DNA of 64,000 bases from Vibrio zhugei (GTDB lineage: Bacteria; Pseudomonadota; Gammaproteobacteria; Enterobacterales; Vibrionaceae). Both the position numbers and the translations under genes were made by a program. The notes under the pieces were generated by a model. It ran no database searches, was not told the DNA's origin, and worked only from the letters and a program-made list of their open reading frames with translations. The stretch covers positions 620,001 to 684,000 of the forward strand of contig NZ_CP033078.1 of NCBI RefSeq assembly GCF_003716875.1, read 5' to 3'. Shown here in pieces: positions 18,679-26,321 of this stretch. Numbering within the stretch: the first letter of the stretch is position 1; each line of letters starts with the position of its first letter.

Positions 18679-19617
18679 TTAAGATCGACTGAAAAATTGT
18701 AACCGTTTTAGAATCCACAGTTCAACCGCAAAAATGAGCACGAGCGCAGTACAAAATAGCGTAAAGGCGATAGGGGATTGCGTCCCTGGAATGCCCCCGA
18801 CATTGACTCCTAATAAGCCAGTCAAGAAACTGGTAGGTAAAAATATCGCAGCAATGATCGAAAATAAATACGTATTTTTATTAAGCTTTTCCGCATGATA
18901 TTGGCGCAGTTCGCCTTTAATAATTTCGAGCTCATTGAGATAAAAATCTAAGTTTTCGTTGATGCGCGTAATGGTATTGACGCTATGTTTGAGACGTAGC
19001 TGTTTTTCAATGGCCACCGGGGCGACACTGTCCTGATAATCATCGATGGCGTATTGCTGGGGTTTGATAAAGCGTTTCATCTTGAGTAAGGCTTTATGGG
19101 TTTGCATTAATTCTTCACTGAGTTCCAGTTCATCATCAAAGCGTGTGATTTTTTCTTCAATGGTATCTAGGTAGTTGTCAATATTGCGGTTTAATCCATC
19201 AATCACTTGAATGATAAGATCGGACAGCGCCTTAGGTCCTTGACCATTATTGAGCCGAGAGCGTATCACTTCGATCGTTTTCGACGGAATTTTGCGTGTC
19301 GAAATCAAGGCGCCGTTGATGTACAGCAGGCGGATACTCAACATATCTTCGGGGTTGGCATCTTGATTGAGGTTGACCCCTCGTAAGATTAATAAAAACT
19401 GCTCGTCACTGTATTCTTCAAATAGTGGCCGCGTATCTTCCGCCAGCAAGCTGTCTATGATCGATCGAGACACATTGTTTTTTTCTAACCATGCTTTGAC
19501 TTGTGGTTCATCACGTAAGCAGTGATACCAATGTCCGGGTTCGATAGAGTCGGGGGATAAGCTCTCAGAGGTAATTGCGTTCGGCTCAAATTGCCAATGA
19601 TCCAGTAAAAACTCCAT
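18679..19617 (-). CDS. zntB: Zinc transporter ZntB (CorA family)
   Basis: A 312-residue CorA-superfamily channel/transporter. A long cytoplasmic N-terminal domain (about 1-250) precedes two C-terminal membrane helices. The GxN selectivity motif appears as LTGLLGVNVGGIPGT, the ZntB form of the CorA GMN motif. ZntB transports zinc; import with protons is the current view for the E. coli protein. ATG 19617 follows ATAAGGAAAAAAC. An unusual triple repeat lies about 100-140 bp upstream. The gene leads a probable two-gene operon with the GGCT-like protein. Confidence 0.92.
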   Translation of the reverse strand: MEFLLDHWQFEPNAITSESLSPDSIEPGHWYHCLRDEPQVKAWLEKNNVSRSIIDSLLAEDTRPLFEEYSDEQFLLILRGVNLNQDANPEDMLSIRLLYINGALISTRKIPSKTIEVIRSRLNNGQGPKALSDLIIQVIDGLNRNIDNYLDTIEEKITRFDDELELSEELMQTHKALLKMKRFIKPQQYAIDDYQDSVAPVAIEKQLRLKHSVNTITRINENLDFYLNELEIIKGELRQYHAEKLNKNTYLFSIIAAIFLPTSFLTGLLGVNVGGIPGTQSPIAFTLFCTALVLIFAVELWILKRLQFFSRS

Positions 19618-19708
19618 GTTTTTTCCTTATAAGCGGCGTTGTAATGATGATCCTGAGAGCGTTCACAAGCTCGAGAACTCGTGAATCAAGCGCTCCGTTA
19701 TTCATGTT

Positions 19709-19755
19709 GATAAACAGTATGATGATAACAGTATGATTCATAATCAATCATACTG
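19709..19755. repeat. Triple repeat upstream of zntB
   Basis: GATAAACAGTATGAT (19709-19723) and GATAACAGTATGAT (19724-19737) are tandem direct repeats. An inverted copy, AATCATACTG, lies at 19746-19755 and gives a perfect 10-bp inverted repeat with CAGTATGATT (19729-19738). The spacing fits an operator array for a dimeric regulator, or a hairpin in the zntB leader. Confidence 0.5.
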
Positions 19756-19831
19756 AAACGTCATTGACAACCTTGCGATACGATTAAAGCGCATGACTTT
19801 ATTCTTGGGTCAGTTAACGGTGATAAGATAA

Positions 19832-19860
19832 AAAAATAGCCAGCATCAAGGGTGGCTATT
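19832..19860 (-). terminator. Rho-independent terminator of dapD
   Basis: On the minus strand AATAGCCA pairs with TGGCTATT around a 10-nt loop, followed by Ts. Confidence 0.85.
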
Positions 19861-19881
19861 CAATGGTTCAATGAGCATCGC

Positions 19882-20913
19882 TTAGTTATGGCTGTGCAGT
19901 GCGCTATTGAGTTCAACGGCGGATTTATTGGCTAGACATTCCACTTGGCCTGTTTGCGAATTGCGACGGAAGAGCAGATCGGAAACGCCGGCTAAATCAC
20001 GGGCTTTCACCACTTCCACTTCTTTGCCGTCTTTATCCAGCATTTGGACTTTGGTGCCCGCTGTGACATATAGGCCAGATTCAATCGTACAACGGTCACC
20101 CAATGGGAAACCTAATCCGGCGTTCGCTCCCAGTAGTGAGCTTTCACCAATGGATACGACCACTTTACCGCCACCAGAGAGCGTCCCCATGATGGATGCC
20201 CCTCCGCCGATATCCGAGCCATTTCCGACCATGACTCCAGCAGAAATACGCCCTTCAACCATGCTCACACCGCTGGTGCCCGCATTAAAGTTAATGAACC
20301 CTTCGTGCATGACCGTGGTGCCTTCCCCGACATGCGCGCCAAGACGCACGCGAGAAGTATCAGCAATACGAATGCCCGTAGGAACAATGTAGTCGACCAT
20401 TTTAGGGAATTTATCCACACAATCGACACTTAAGGCACGACCGGCAAGACGAGCGTCGATTTGACGATCGGCGAGTTCTGGTAGATCAATCGGACCTTCG
20501 TTGGTCCAAGCAATGTTATGGAGAAGTCCGAAAATACCATCCAACACAATGCCGTGTGGTTTGGCGAGACGGTGTGAGATCAGTTGTAGTTTCAGAAAGG
20601 CTTCTGCAACATTGGTTGGTTTTTCATCGCTCGCTAGAATTACCAGTACCAGAGGCTGTTGCGATTGTGCTGCTTTTTCTGCAAATTTGGCGTTGTCGGG
20701 GTGTGCATGATCGGCAAACACGGACGCGAGTTTCGCCGCATCGGTTGCGCTAACCTCTAGGTATTGATTGCCTTCTACATATTCGGTAATCGCACCAAGT
20801 TCAGCGATGAGCTTGTCGGACGGGGTGAGAATGGGCGCAGGAAAAAATGCTTCAATGATTTTTCCATCACGGTTTTTCGTTGCGGTACCAAAGCCAAGTG
20901 CAAAATGAGCCAT
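19882..20913 (-). CDS. dapD: Tetrahydrodipicolinate N-succinyltransferase DapD
   Basis: A 343-residue enzyme of the succinylase branch of lysine and diaminopimelate synthesis; it transfers succinyl from succinyl-CoA to tetrahydrodipicolinate. The C-terminal half shows the left-handed beta-helix hexapeptide pattern (about 190-290), with glycine-rich turns such as GNGSDIGGGASIMG. It is of the long DapD type rather than the roughly 274-residue E. coli type. I chose the ATG at 20913 because GGAGAGTAAG directly precedes it; a further in-frame ATG lies four codons upstream. It is transcribed alone. Confidence 0.94.
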   Translation of the reverse strand: MAHFALGFGTATKNRDGKIIEAFFPAPILTPSDKLIAELGAITEYVEGNQYLEVSATDAAKLASVFADHAHPDNAKFAEKAAQSQQPLVLVILASDEKPTNVAEAFLKLQLISHRLAKPHGIVLDGIFGLLHNIAWTNEGPIDLPELADRQIDARLAGRALSVDCVDKFPKMVDYIVPTGIRIADTSRVRLGAHVGEGTTVMHEGFINFNAGTSGVSMVEGRISAGVMVGNGSDIGGGASIMGTLSGGGKVVVSIGESSLLGANAGLGFPLGDRCTIESGLYVTAGTKVQMLDKDGKEVEVVKARDLAGVSDLLFRRNSQTGQVECLANKSAVELNSALHSHN

Positions 20914-20984
20914 CTTACTCTCCATTCATTGTGATGATAGTTTACTCTCATGGTGTGATTAGAGTACCACGTGAGTTTTTGATT

Positions 20985-21040
20985 CGGTTTGCTTATCGAG
21001 CATAGTAAAGAGACTGACTCTAATAGGGAAGAGCAAACCG
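20985..21040 (-). repeat. Long-range inverted repeat in the dapD leader
   Basis: CGGTTTGCT (20985-20993) and AGCAAACCG (21032-21040) form perfect 9-bp arms around 38 nt that hold a smaller AGAG/CTCT pair. It lies 70-130 bp upstream of dapD. The arms contain the same GCAAAC/GTTTGC half-sites as the deoC operator candidate. It is either an RNA leader structure or a pair of repressor half-sites. Confidence 0.4.
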
Positions 21041-21103
21041 TTGAGAAGTCCGTCGACCGATATCCATTGTCTTTTTAGAAATATATATCAATTATAGGAA
21101 ACA

Positions 21104-21132
21104 ATAAAAAACCGCTAACGAAGTAGCGGTTT
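21104..21132 (-). terminator. Rho-independent terminator of yebG
   Basis: On the minus strand ACCGCTA and TAGCGGT flank a CTTCGT loop and are followed by six Ts. Confidence 0.88.
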
Positions 21133-21155
21133 CATGAACATGATGCGCACACGAG

Positions 21156-21458
21156 TTAGGCGGCGTCATCCACGGACCCAGTGTCAGTTTGTTCGGTCTT
21201 TGCGGCTTTTGGCTTTTTTGGTGTTGGTTTACGTTTCGCACCAAGCGCCACAAGCACGTCTTCTCGGTTTTGAGCCAAGAACATGGCGAGTTCTTCTTGC
21301 TTATTTTCTTGCTCAAGCAATTCACTTTTACCAAGCAGTTCAAAAAGCTCATCCGCCATATCTAACATTTTGTCATAAGCGTCAGCTTCGGCTTTAGAGG
21401 TAAAAGTCATTTTCTCTTCTCCGTTGCGTTCGACCACGTACTTAACGATGACAGCCAT
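21156..21458 (-). CDS. yebG: SOS-inducible protein YebG
   Basis: A 100-residue protein. Its first half matches E. coli YebG closely (MAVIVKYVVERNGEEKMTF, then TSKAEADAYDKMLDMADELF), and its C-terminus is rich in lysine, proline and alanine. YebG is a DNA-damage-inducible protein of unknown biochemical role. A well-formed LexA box lies 34 bp upstream, which supports SOS control here as in E. coli. It has its own terminator and lies between dapD and the LysR gene on the same strand. Confidence 0.92.
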   Translation of the reverse strand: MAVIVKYVVERNGEEKMTFTSKAEADAYDKMLDMADELFELLGKSELLEQENKQEELAMFLAQNREDVLVALGAKRKPTPKKPKAAKTEQTDTGSVDDAA

Positions 21459-21491
21459 GGTTAATCCTCTACTGTTTTTTGCACGACATTA

Positions 21492-21507
21492 CTGGCTTTT
21501 TATACAG
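21492..21507 (-). promoter_or_regulatory. LexA box upstream of yebG
   Basis: On the minus strand it reads CTGTATAAAAAGCCAG, a 16-bp SOS box (CTG-N10-CAG) with an AT-rich centre. It lies 34 bp from the yebG ATG. Confidence 0.88.
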
Positions 21508-21516
21508 GTAAGTGAG

Positions 21517-22437
21517 TTAAAAGTCCAGTTTGCGTTCGGGACAGGTGTCACTATCCCAGTGATAACAGTATTCCATAAATCGCTTGAGTAAGGGGCTTTG
21601 GTACTTTTCTTTGTGAACGAGTAACCAAAAACGTCTTTTCATGTCGAGGGGAAGCTTGATGATGTCCACACGACCACTGGCTACGGCGGCGCTGGCCGCT
21701 AAGCGCGACAAACAAGCAAAGCCTAAGTTGGCCGCGACACTGTTGATAATGGCTTCTGTTGTGTTTAATTCAAACGCTTCATGCCAATGCTCAATACGAG
21801 GTGCCACTGTGCGTAAGAAGAATTCCCGTGTGCCTGAACCCGCCTCTCGTAATATCCATTCACTGTTTTCAAAATCATCGAGTCGCACGCTAGGTTGAGA
21901 TAACAGGGGGTGATTGGGCGCGCAAATGATGCACATTTCATCTTGGCTAAAAGGGTGAGAGAGTAGCTGAGGATGATAGGTTTTGCCTTCAATGAGTCCG
22001 ATATCGAGCTCGTAATCGATCAATTTTTGGCAAATTAACGCGCTATTGGAAATAAATAGGGTTTGTGAGCGATGTTGATAGTGCTGGCGAAATTGACTCA
22101 GTAAGAAGGGCGCGACTTGATTACCAATGGTGTCGCTTGCCCCTATATGCAGTTGACCAAACAGTGAGTGTTCATCATTGAAGGCTTGGTCGAGATCATT
22201 CATGCGACACAGCAGTTCATCGGCATAAGGGAGTAACCGCCGGCCTTCTTGGTTGAGAATAAGGCGATTATTGACCCGGTCGAATAGGGCATGACCGAGC
22301 TGTTTTTCCAGTTCTGACAGCGCCATACTGACAGCCGCTTTTGAGAGAAAGAGGTGTTCTGAAGCCGCGGTAATGGTTTTGTATTGAATGATGCTGGTGA
22401 AGACTCTCAACTGCTTTAAGGAGACATGACGTGTCAT
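21517..22437 (-). CDS. LysR-family transcriptional regulator (YeiE-like)
   Basis: A protein of about 306 residues with an N-terminal winged helix-turn-helix (TAASEHLFLSKAAVSMALSE, then LEKQLGHALFDR) and a C-terminal LysR effector-binding domain. Blocks such as IGNQVAPFLLSQF, LDIGLIEG and ILREAGSGTREFF resemble E. coli YeiE. I chose the start MTRHVSLKQLRVF; a frame open to 22476 adds 13 residues, and neither start has a clear Shine-Dalgarno. It is divergent from recC. The target genes are unknown. Confidence 0.82.
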   Translation of the reverse strand: MTRHVSLKQLRVFTSIIQYKTITAASEHLFLSKAAVSMALSELEKQLGHALFDRVNNRLILNQEGRRLLPYADELLCRMNDLDQAFNDEHSLFGQLHIGASDTIGNQVAPFLLSQFRQHYQHRSQTLFISNSALICQKLIDYELDIGLIEGKTYHPQLLSHPFSQDEMCIICAPNHPLLSQPSVRLDDFENSEWILREAGSGTREFFLRTVAPRIEHWHEAFELNTTEAIINSVAANLGFACLSRLAASAAVASGRVDIIKLPLDMKRRFWLLVHKEKYQSPLLKRFMEYCYHWDSDTCPERKLDF

Positions 22438-22630
22438 TGTGGGTATCGCTGGCCTAGGTAAACAAGCCACTATCATTCAATAAAGTGCAGAGCGGTGCAA
22501 GTGAAAGGTCATGATTCTATGTGATGCGGTTTTTGATGACGTGAACCGTAACCTGTAAGGGAATCGCTTCTTGCTGCTAAAAGGTTTGTGATACTCTCAA
22601 TACTGAGCTAATGACAAGAAAGAGCGCCGC

Positions 22631-25600
22631 GTGTTTACTGTTTATCATTCCAATAAAGTCGAGACCCTGAAGATTCTTTTGGTGCATTTGATCAAAAACG
22701 ATCCCTTGCCCAATCCGTTTCAGGCCGAACAGATTTTGGTCCAGAGTCCGGGGATGTCGCAATGGCTGAAAATGGCATTAGCCCAAGACATTGGCGTCGC
22801 TGCGAACATGGATTTTCCGTTGCCCGCGACGTTTATTTGGGAGATGTTTACCAAGGTACTGCCTGGTGTGCCTGCACGTAGCGCATTCAATAAAGAGGCC
22901 ATGACATGGAAATTGTTAGAGCGTTTACCCGCGTTATTGCCGAGCGCGCCTTTTGCTCCATTACAGGCTTATCTGGCAGAAGATGAGGATGGTTCTAAGG
23001 CTTATCAACTGGCGGAAAAAATCGCGGATATTTTCGATGGCTACTTAGTGTATCGCCCAGATTGGATCGCAGCTTGGGAAGCTGGAGAAAGCGTTGACGA
23101 ATTACAAGGCGAACATGAATGGCAAGCGATATTATGGCGCGATTTATATCAATATACACTTGAGCTTGGCCAGTCTCGTTATCATCGTGCCAATATGTAT
23201 GATGATTTCATTAGCGCACTAAGTCATGATGCGGTGGATGTGTCACTGTTACCATCGCGCTTATTTATTTTTGGTATCTCGTCACTACCGCCTCGCTACA
23301 TGGATGCATTAAAAGCGTTAGGTGAACACATTGATGTGCACTTAATGTTTACCAACCCTTGCCAACATTACTGGGGCGACATTCGCGATCGCAAGTATCT
23401 TGCAAAAGTGGAACGTCAGCGGCGTAAACAGTTGCAACTTAACTCTGATGGCTTGCAAGTGCTTACAGAGGTCTCGCCACTGAAAGAGGATATTCATCGC
23501 TACGATGATGAACTGCATACTCAGCAAGCCATGGGGAACAGTCTCTTAGCGTCGATGGGAAAACTTGGGCGGGACAATTTATTTTTGTTATCGCAAACCG
23601 ATAATGAAGAACATCAGTTATTCATCGACGTTGAGCGTGATTGTTTACTGCATCATATACAAGCGGATGTGTTGCATCTTGAAGAGCATCATGACGACAG
23701 TAAAATCGACGATAGCCATCATAAACAGGTGATCGATGACCATGATCTCTCATTGACATTTCATGCTTGCCACAGCCCGATGCGTGAAGTTGAAGTCCTG
23801 CATGATCAGTTACTGGCTATGTTTGATCGCCATGCCGATTTGCAGCCGCGCGATATCATCGTCATGGTATCGGACATCAACGCCTACAGTCCTTATATTC
23901 AAGCGGTATTTGGCAATGCGCCCGGCGAGCGCTACATTCCATTTTCGATCTCGGATCGAACTGCTGACAAAGAGAGCCCTATTTATCACGCTTTTTTGCA
24001 GCTCATTCAATTGCCGGAATCGCGTTGTTTAGCCTCTGAATTACTGGAATTATTAGAAACACCCGCCATTTTGGCGAAGTTCCAATTGAATGAAGAGGAG
24101 TTTATCGTTGCTCAGCAATGGGTGGAAGAAGCGGGGATTCGCTGGGGACTGAATGCGTCCACGGCGCAAGAATTCGATTTACCTGCTCAAGTGCAAAACA
24201 CCTGGCAGTTTGGGATTGATCGCATGTTATTAGGTTATGCCATGCCTGCAACGACCGATTTATACGAGCATGGTGACCAATTTCTTGCCCCTTACAATGA
24301 AGTGCAGGGCATGACTGCCGAGCTGGCTGGCAAGCTGGCCCATTTTATTGAAATGATCACACACTACCGCCGTGAGCTGGCACAAACGCAGTCCATTGAT
24401 GATTGGCGCAGTGTGCTTAACGGGGTGCTTGTGGACTTCTTCAGTGTTGATCTCGAAGGGGAAATTGCGCTGCAATCGATACGCGATACACTGACACAAT
24501 TAAAAGAGCAGTTGCTTGATGCGTGTTACGAAAGCGCCATTACCGCACGGATTATGAGTCAATATTTACACGATAAACTGTCCGGAACACGCGTCAGCCA
24601 ACGGTTTTTAGCAGGACAAGTGAATTTTTGTACACTCATGCCAATGCGATCTATTCCATTTAAGGTAGTGTGTTTGCTGGGGATGAATGATGGGGTGTAC
24701 CCACGTTCGGTGCCACCAGAAGGGTTCGATTTAATGAATGGCCGGACTCGACCCGGTGACCGTTCACGACGTGATGACGACCGCTATCTGTTTTTAGAAG
24801 CGATGTTATCGGCGCAAGAGTGTCTCTACATCAGTTATATTGGGCGTTCTATCCAAGATAATAGTGAGCGTATTCCGTCGGTTTTAGTGAGCGAGTTATT
24901 GGAATATTGCCAGCAAAATTATGTGTTGCCAGAACAATCATCGCTTAGCGCCGATGAGTCTGCGCAACACCTACACCATCACTTAATCCATCACCACGCG
25001 ATGGTGCCATTTAGTCCCGATAGCTTCTTAATTGAGGGAAGCTATGCCCGCGAATGGTTACCTGCGGCATTAAGACAAGGGCAAGGGGCGACGTCATTTC
25101 ATCAAGTTCTGGATGATTATTTATTGGACGCCACATTCCCATTGGATCTCGATTTAGTCGAGCTTCAAAAGTTTTGGCGCCTACCGGTGCAGTATTACTT
25201 TAATCGCCGCTTGAAAGTGCAGTTTGAAGCCACCCAGAATGTGATGGAGGATGAAGAGCCGTTTGTCTTAGATGGTTTGGGTAGCTATCAACTGCGTGAT
25301 GCATTGGTCGAGGTGCTGCTTGAATGTCAGGGGGCTCAAGAACAGGAGCAAGCCTTGATGCATTTTGCTAAACAACAGCGTGCTCAAGGTTTTTTACCCA
25401 TCGGTGCCTTTGGTACATTGGAGCTAGAAACCAATCGAGTACAAGCTCAAGAGCTGGCGGATGCGGTCAGTCCCTTATGTGGTGAGCCCTGTGATGATGT
25501 GGAAGTCAATCTCACTTTGACGGCGCTGGGGGATGGAAAGCCTGTGCAATTGACCGGTTGGCTGGTGAATATTTTTGCGTCAGGCGCGCTTCGCTATCGC

Positions 25601-26080
25601 AGTGGGTCGGTGCGGGCACAAGATATGCTGGCTGCTTGGATCGATCATCTTTGCCTCGCATTAATGGGGCACTCCCGTACCACACACGTATTAGGTTATG
25701 ACCGCAAAGAAGGCGTCGTTCACTATCATTGGCCACCGTTAGAGTCGTTAGACGAGGCGCGTCAATGGTTAAATGAATTAGTGAGGCTATATTATCAAGG
25801 GCTTAATACGCCGTTGGCGTATTTTCCACGTACCGCATTGGCAAGCATCGAAGCCGGCTTTTCACGGGGTAAATGGGTGGCTGATGACGATAAATCGCGG
25901 AAGAAAATGGCTGAAACGTTTAATGATGGATTTAAGACGCACGGTGAAGGGAGCAATGCTTACATTCAGCGGATTTGGCCGCATTGGAGTGAGGCGTTGG
26001 CGAATGAGGTATTACGTGTCAGTGAAAGTGTATTAATGGCGCCACGTTTACGCAGAAAGCAAGTGGGTGAGGAAGAGTAG
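22631..26080 (+). CDS. recC: Exodeoxyribonuclease V subunit gamma RecC
   Basis: A 1,149-residue subunit (1,122 in E. coli) of the RecBCD helicase-nuclease that repairs double-strand breaks. RecC reads the Chi sequence and splits the DNA strands. The N-terminus VYHSNKVETL and the block LVQSPGMSQWLKMALA are characteristic. The start is GTG at 22631 with AGAAAGAG just upstream. The order recC-recB-recD matches E. coli, but the ptrA protease gene between recC and recB is absent, leaving a 241-bp gap. Confidence 0.95.
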   Translation: MFTVYHSNKVETLKILLVHLIKNDPLPNPFQAEQILVQSPGMSQWLKMALAQDIGVAANMDFPLPATFIWEMFTKVLPGVPARSAFNKEAMTWKLLERLPALLPSAPFAPLQAYLAEDEDGSKAYQLAEKIADIFDGYLVYRPDWIAAWEAGESVDELQGEHEWQAILWRDLYQYTLELGQSRYHRANMYDDFISALSHDAVDVSLLPSRLFIFGISSLPPRYMDALKALGEHIDVHLMFTNPCQHYWGDIRDRKYLAKVERQRRKQLQLNSDGLQVLTEVSPLKEDIHRYDDELHTQQAMGNSLLASMGKLGRDNLFLLSQTDNEEHQLFIDVERDCLLHHIQADVLHLEEHHDDSKIDDSHHKQVIDDHDLSLTFHACHSPMREVEVLHDQLLAMFDRHADLQPRDIIVMVSDINAYSPYIQAVFGNAPGERYIPFSISDRTADKESPIYHAFLQLIQLPESRCLASELLELLETPAILAKFQLNEEEFIVAQQWVEEAGIRWGLNASTAQEFDLPAQVQNTWQFGIDRMLLGYAMPATTDLYEHGDQFLAPYNEVQGMTAELAGKLAHFIEMITHYRRELAQTQSIDDWRSVLNGVLVDFFSVDLEGEIALQSIRDTLTQLKEQLLDACYESAITARIMSQYLHDKLSGTRVSQRFLAGQVNFCTLMPMRSIPFKVVCLLGMNDGVYPRSVPPEGFDLMNGRTRPGDRSRRDDDRYLFLEAMLSAQECLYISYIGRSIQDNSERIPSVLVSELLEYCQQNYVLPEQSSLSADESAQHLHHHLIHHHAMVPFSPDSFLIEGSYAREWLPAALRQGQGATSFHQVLDDYLLDATFPLDLDLVELQKFWRLPVQYYFNRRLKVQFEATQNVMEDEEPFVLDGLGSYQLRDALVEVLLECQGAQEQEQALMHFAKQQRAQGFLPIGAFGTLELETNRVQAQELADAVSPLCGEPCDDVEVNLTLTALGDGKPVQLTGWLVNIFASGALRYRSGSVRAQDMLAAWIDHLCLALMGHSRTTHVLGYDRKEGVVHYHWPPLESLDEARQWLNELVRLYYQGLNTPLAYFPRTALASIEAGFSRGKWVADDDKSRKKMAETFNDGFKTHGEGSNAYIQRIWPHWSEALANEVLRVSESVLMAPRLRRKQVGEEE

Positions 26081-26321
26081 GTTGGCCGCCAGTAAATCAT
26101 TATTTGTAGGGCGTTCGCTGTGCGGCCAAGGTCAGAGGGACCGAGTTATTCACGTTATGAGATGGTCTTCTGTAAAGTCGAACGCATGGTAACGATTCCT
26201 CCTCGCGAGCACCGTGAACAGGGTCTCATTTCTATTTCAAGGACGCGCGTAGTACACAATCGTGAAAATATTTGTGAAATAAAGCACAAAAATATCAATA
26301 TATAACTTTAAAGGTAGAGTC
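26081..26321. other. recC-recB intergenic region
   Basis: 241 bp in the place of E. coli ptrA. It holds an 8-bp inverted repeat, TTGGCCGC (26082-26089) and GCGGCCAA (26122-26129), soon after the recC stop. The last 60 bp are AT-rich and may hold a recB promoter. A 61-codon open frame here looks non-coding. Confidence 0.45.

Noticed and set aside
26120..26305. 61-codon frame between recC and recB.
   Set aside because: Arginine-rich, unstructured translation with no Shine-Dalgarno; it spans a region that looks like a promoter.
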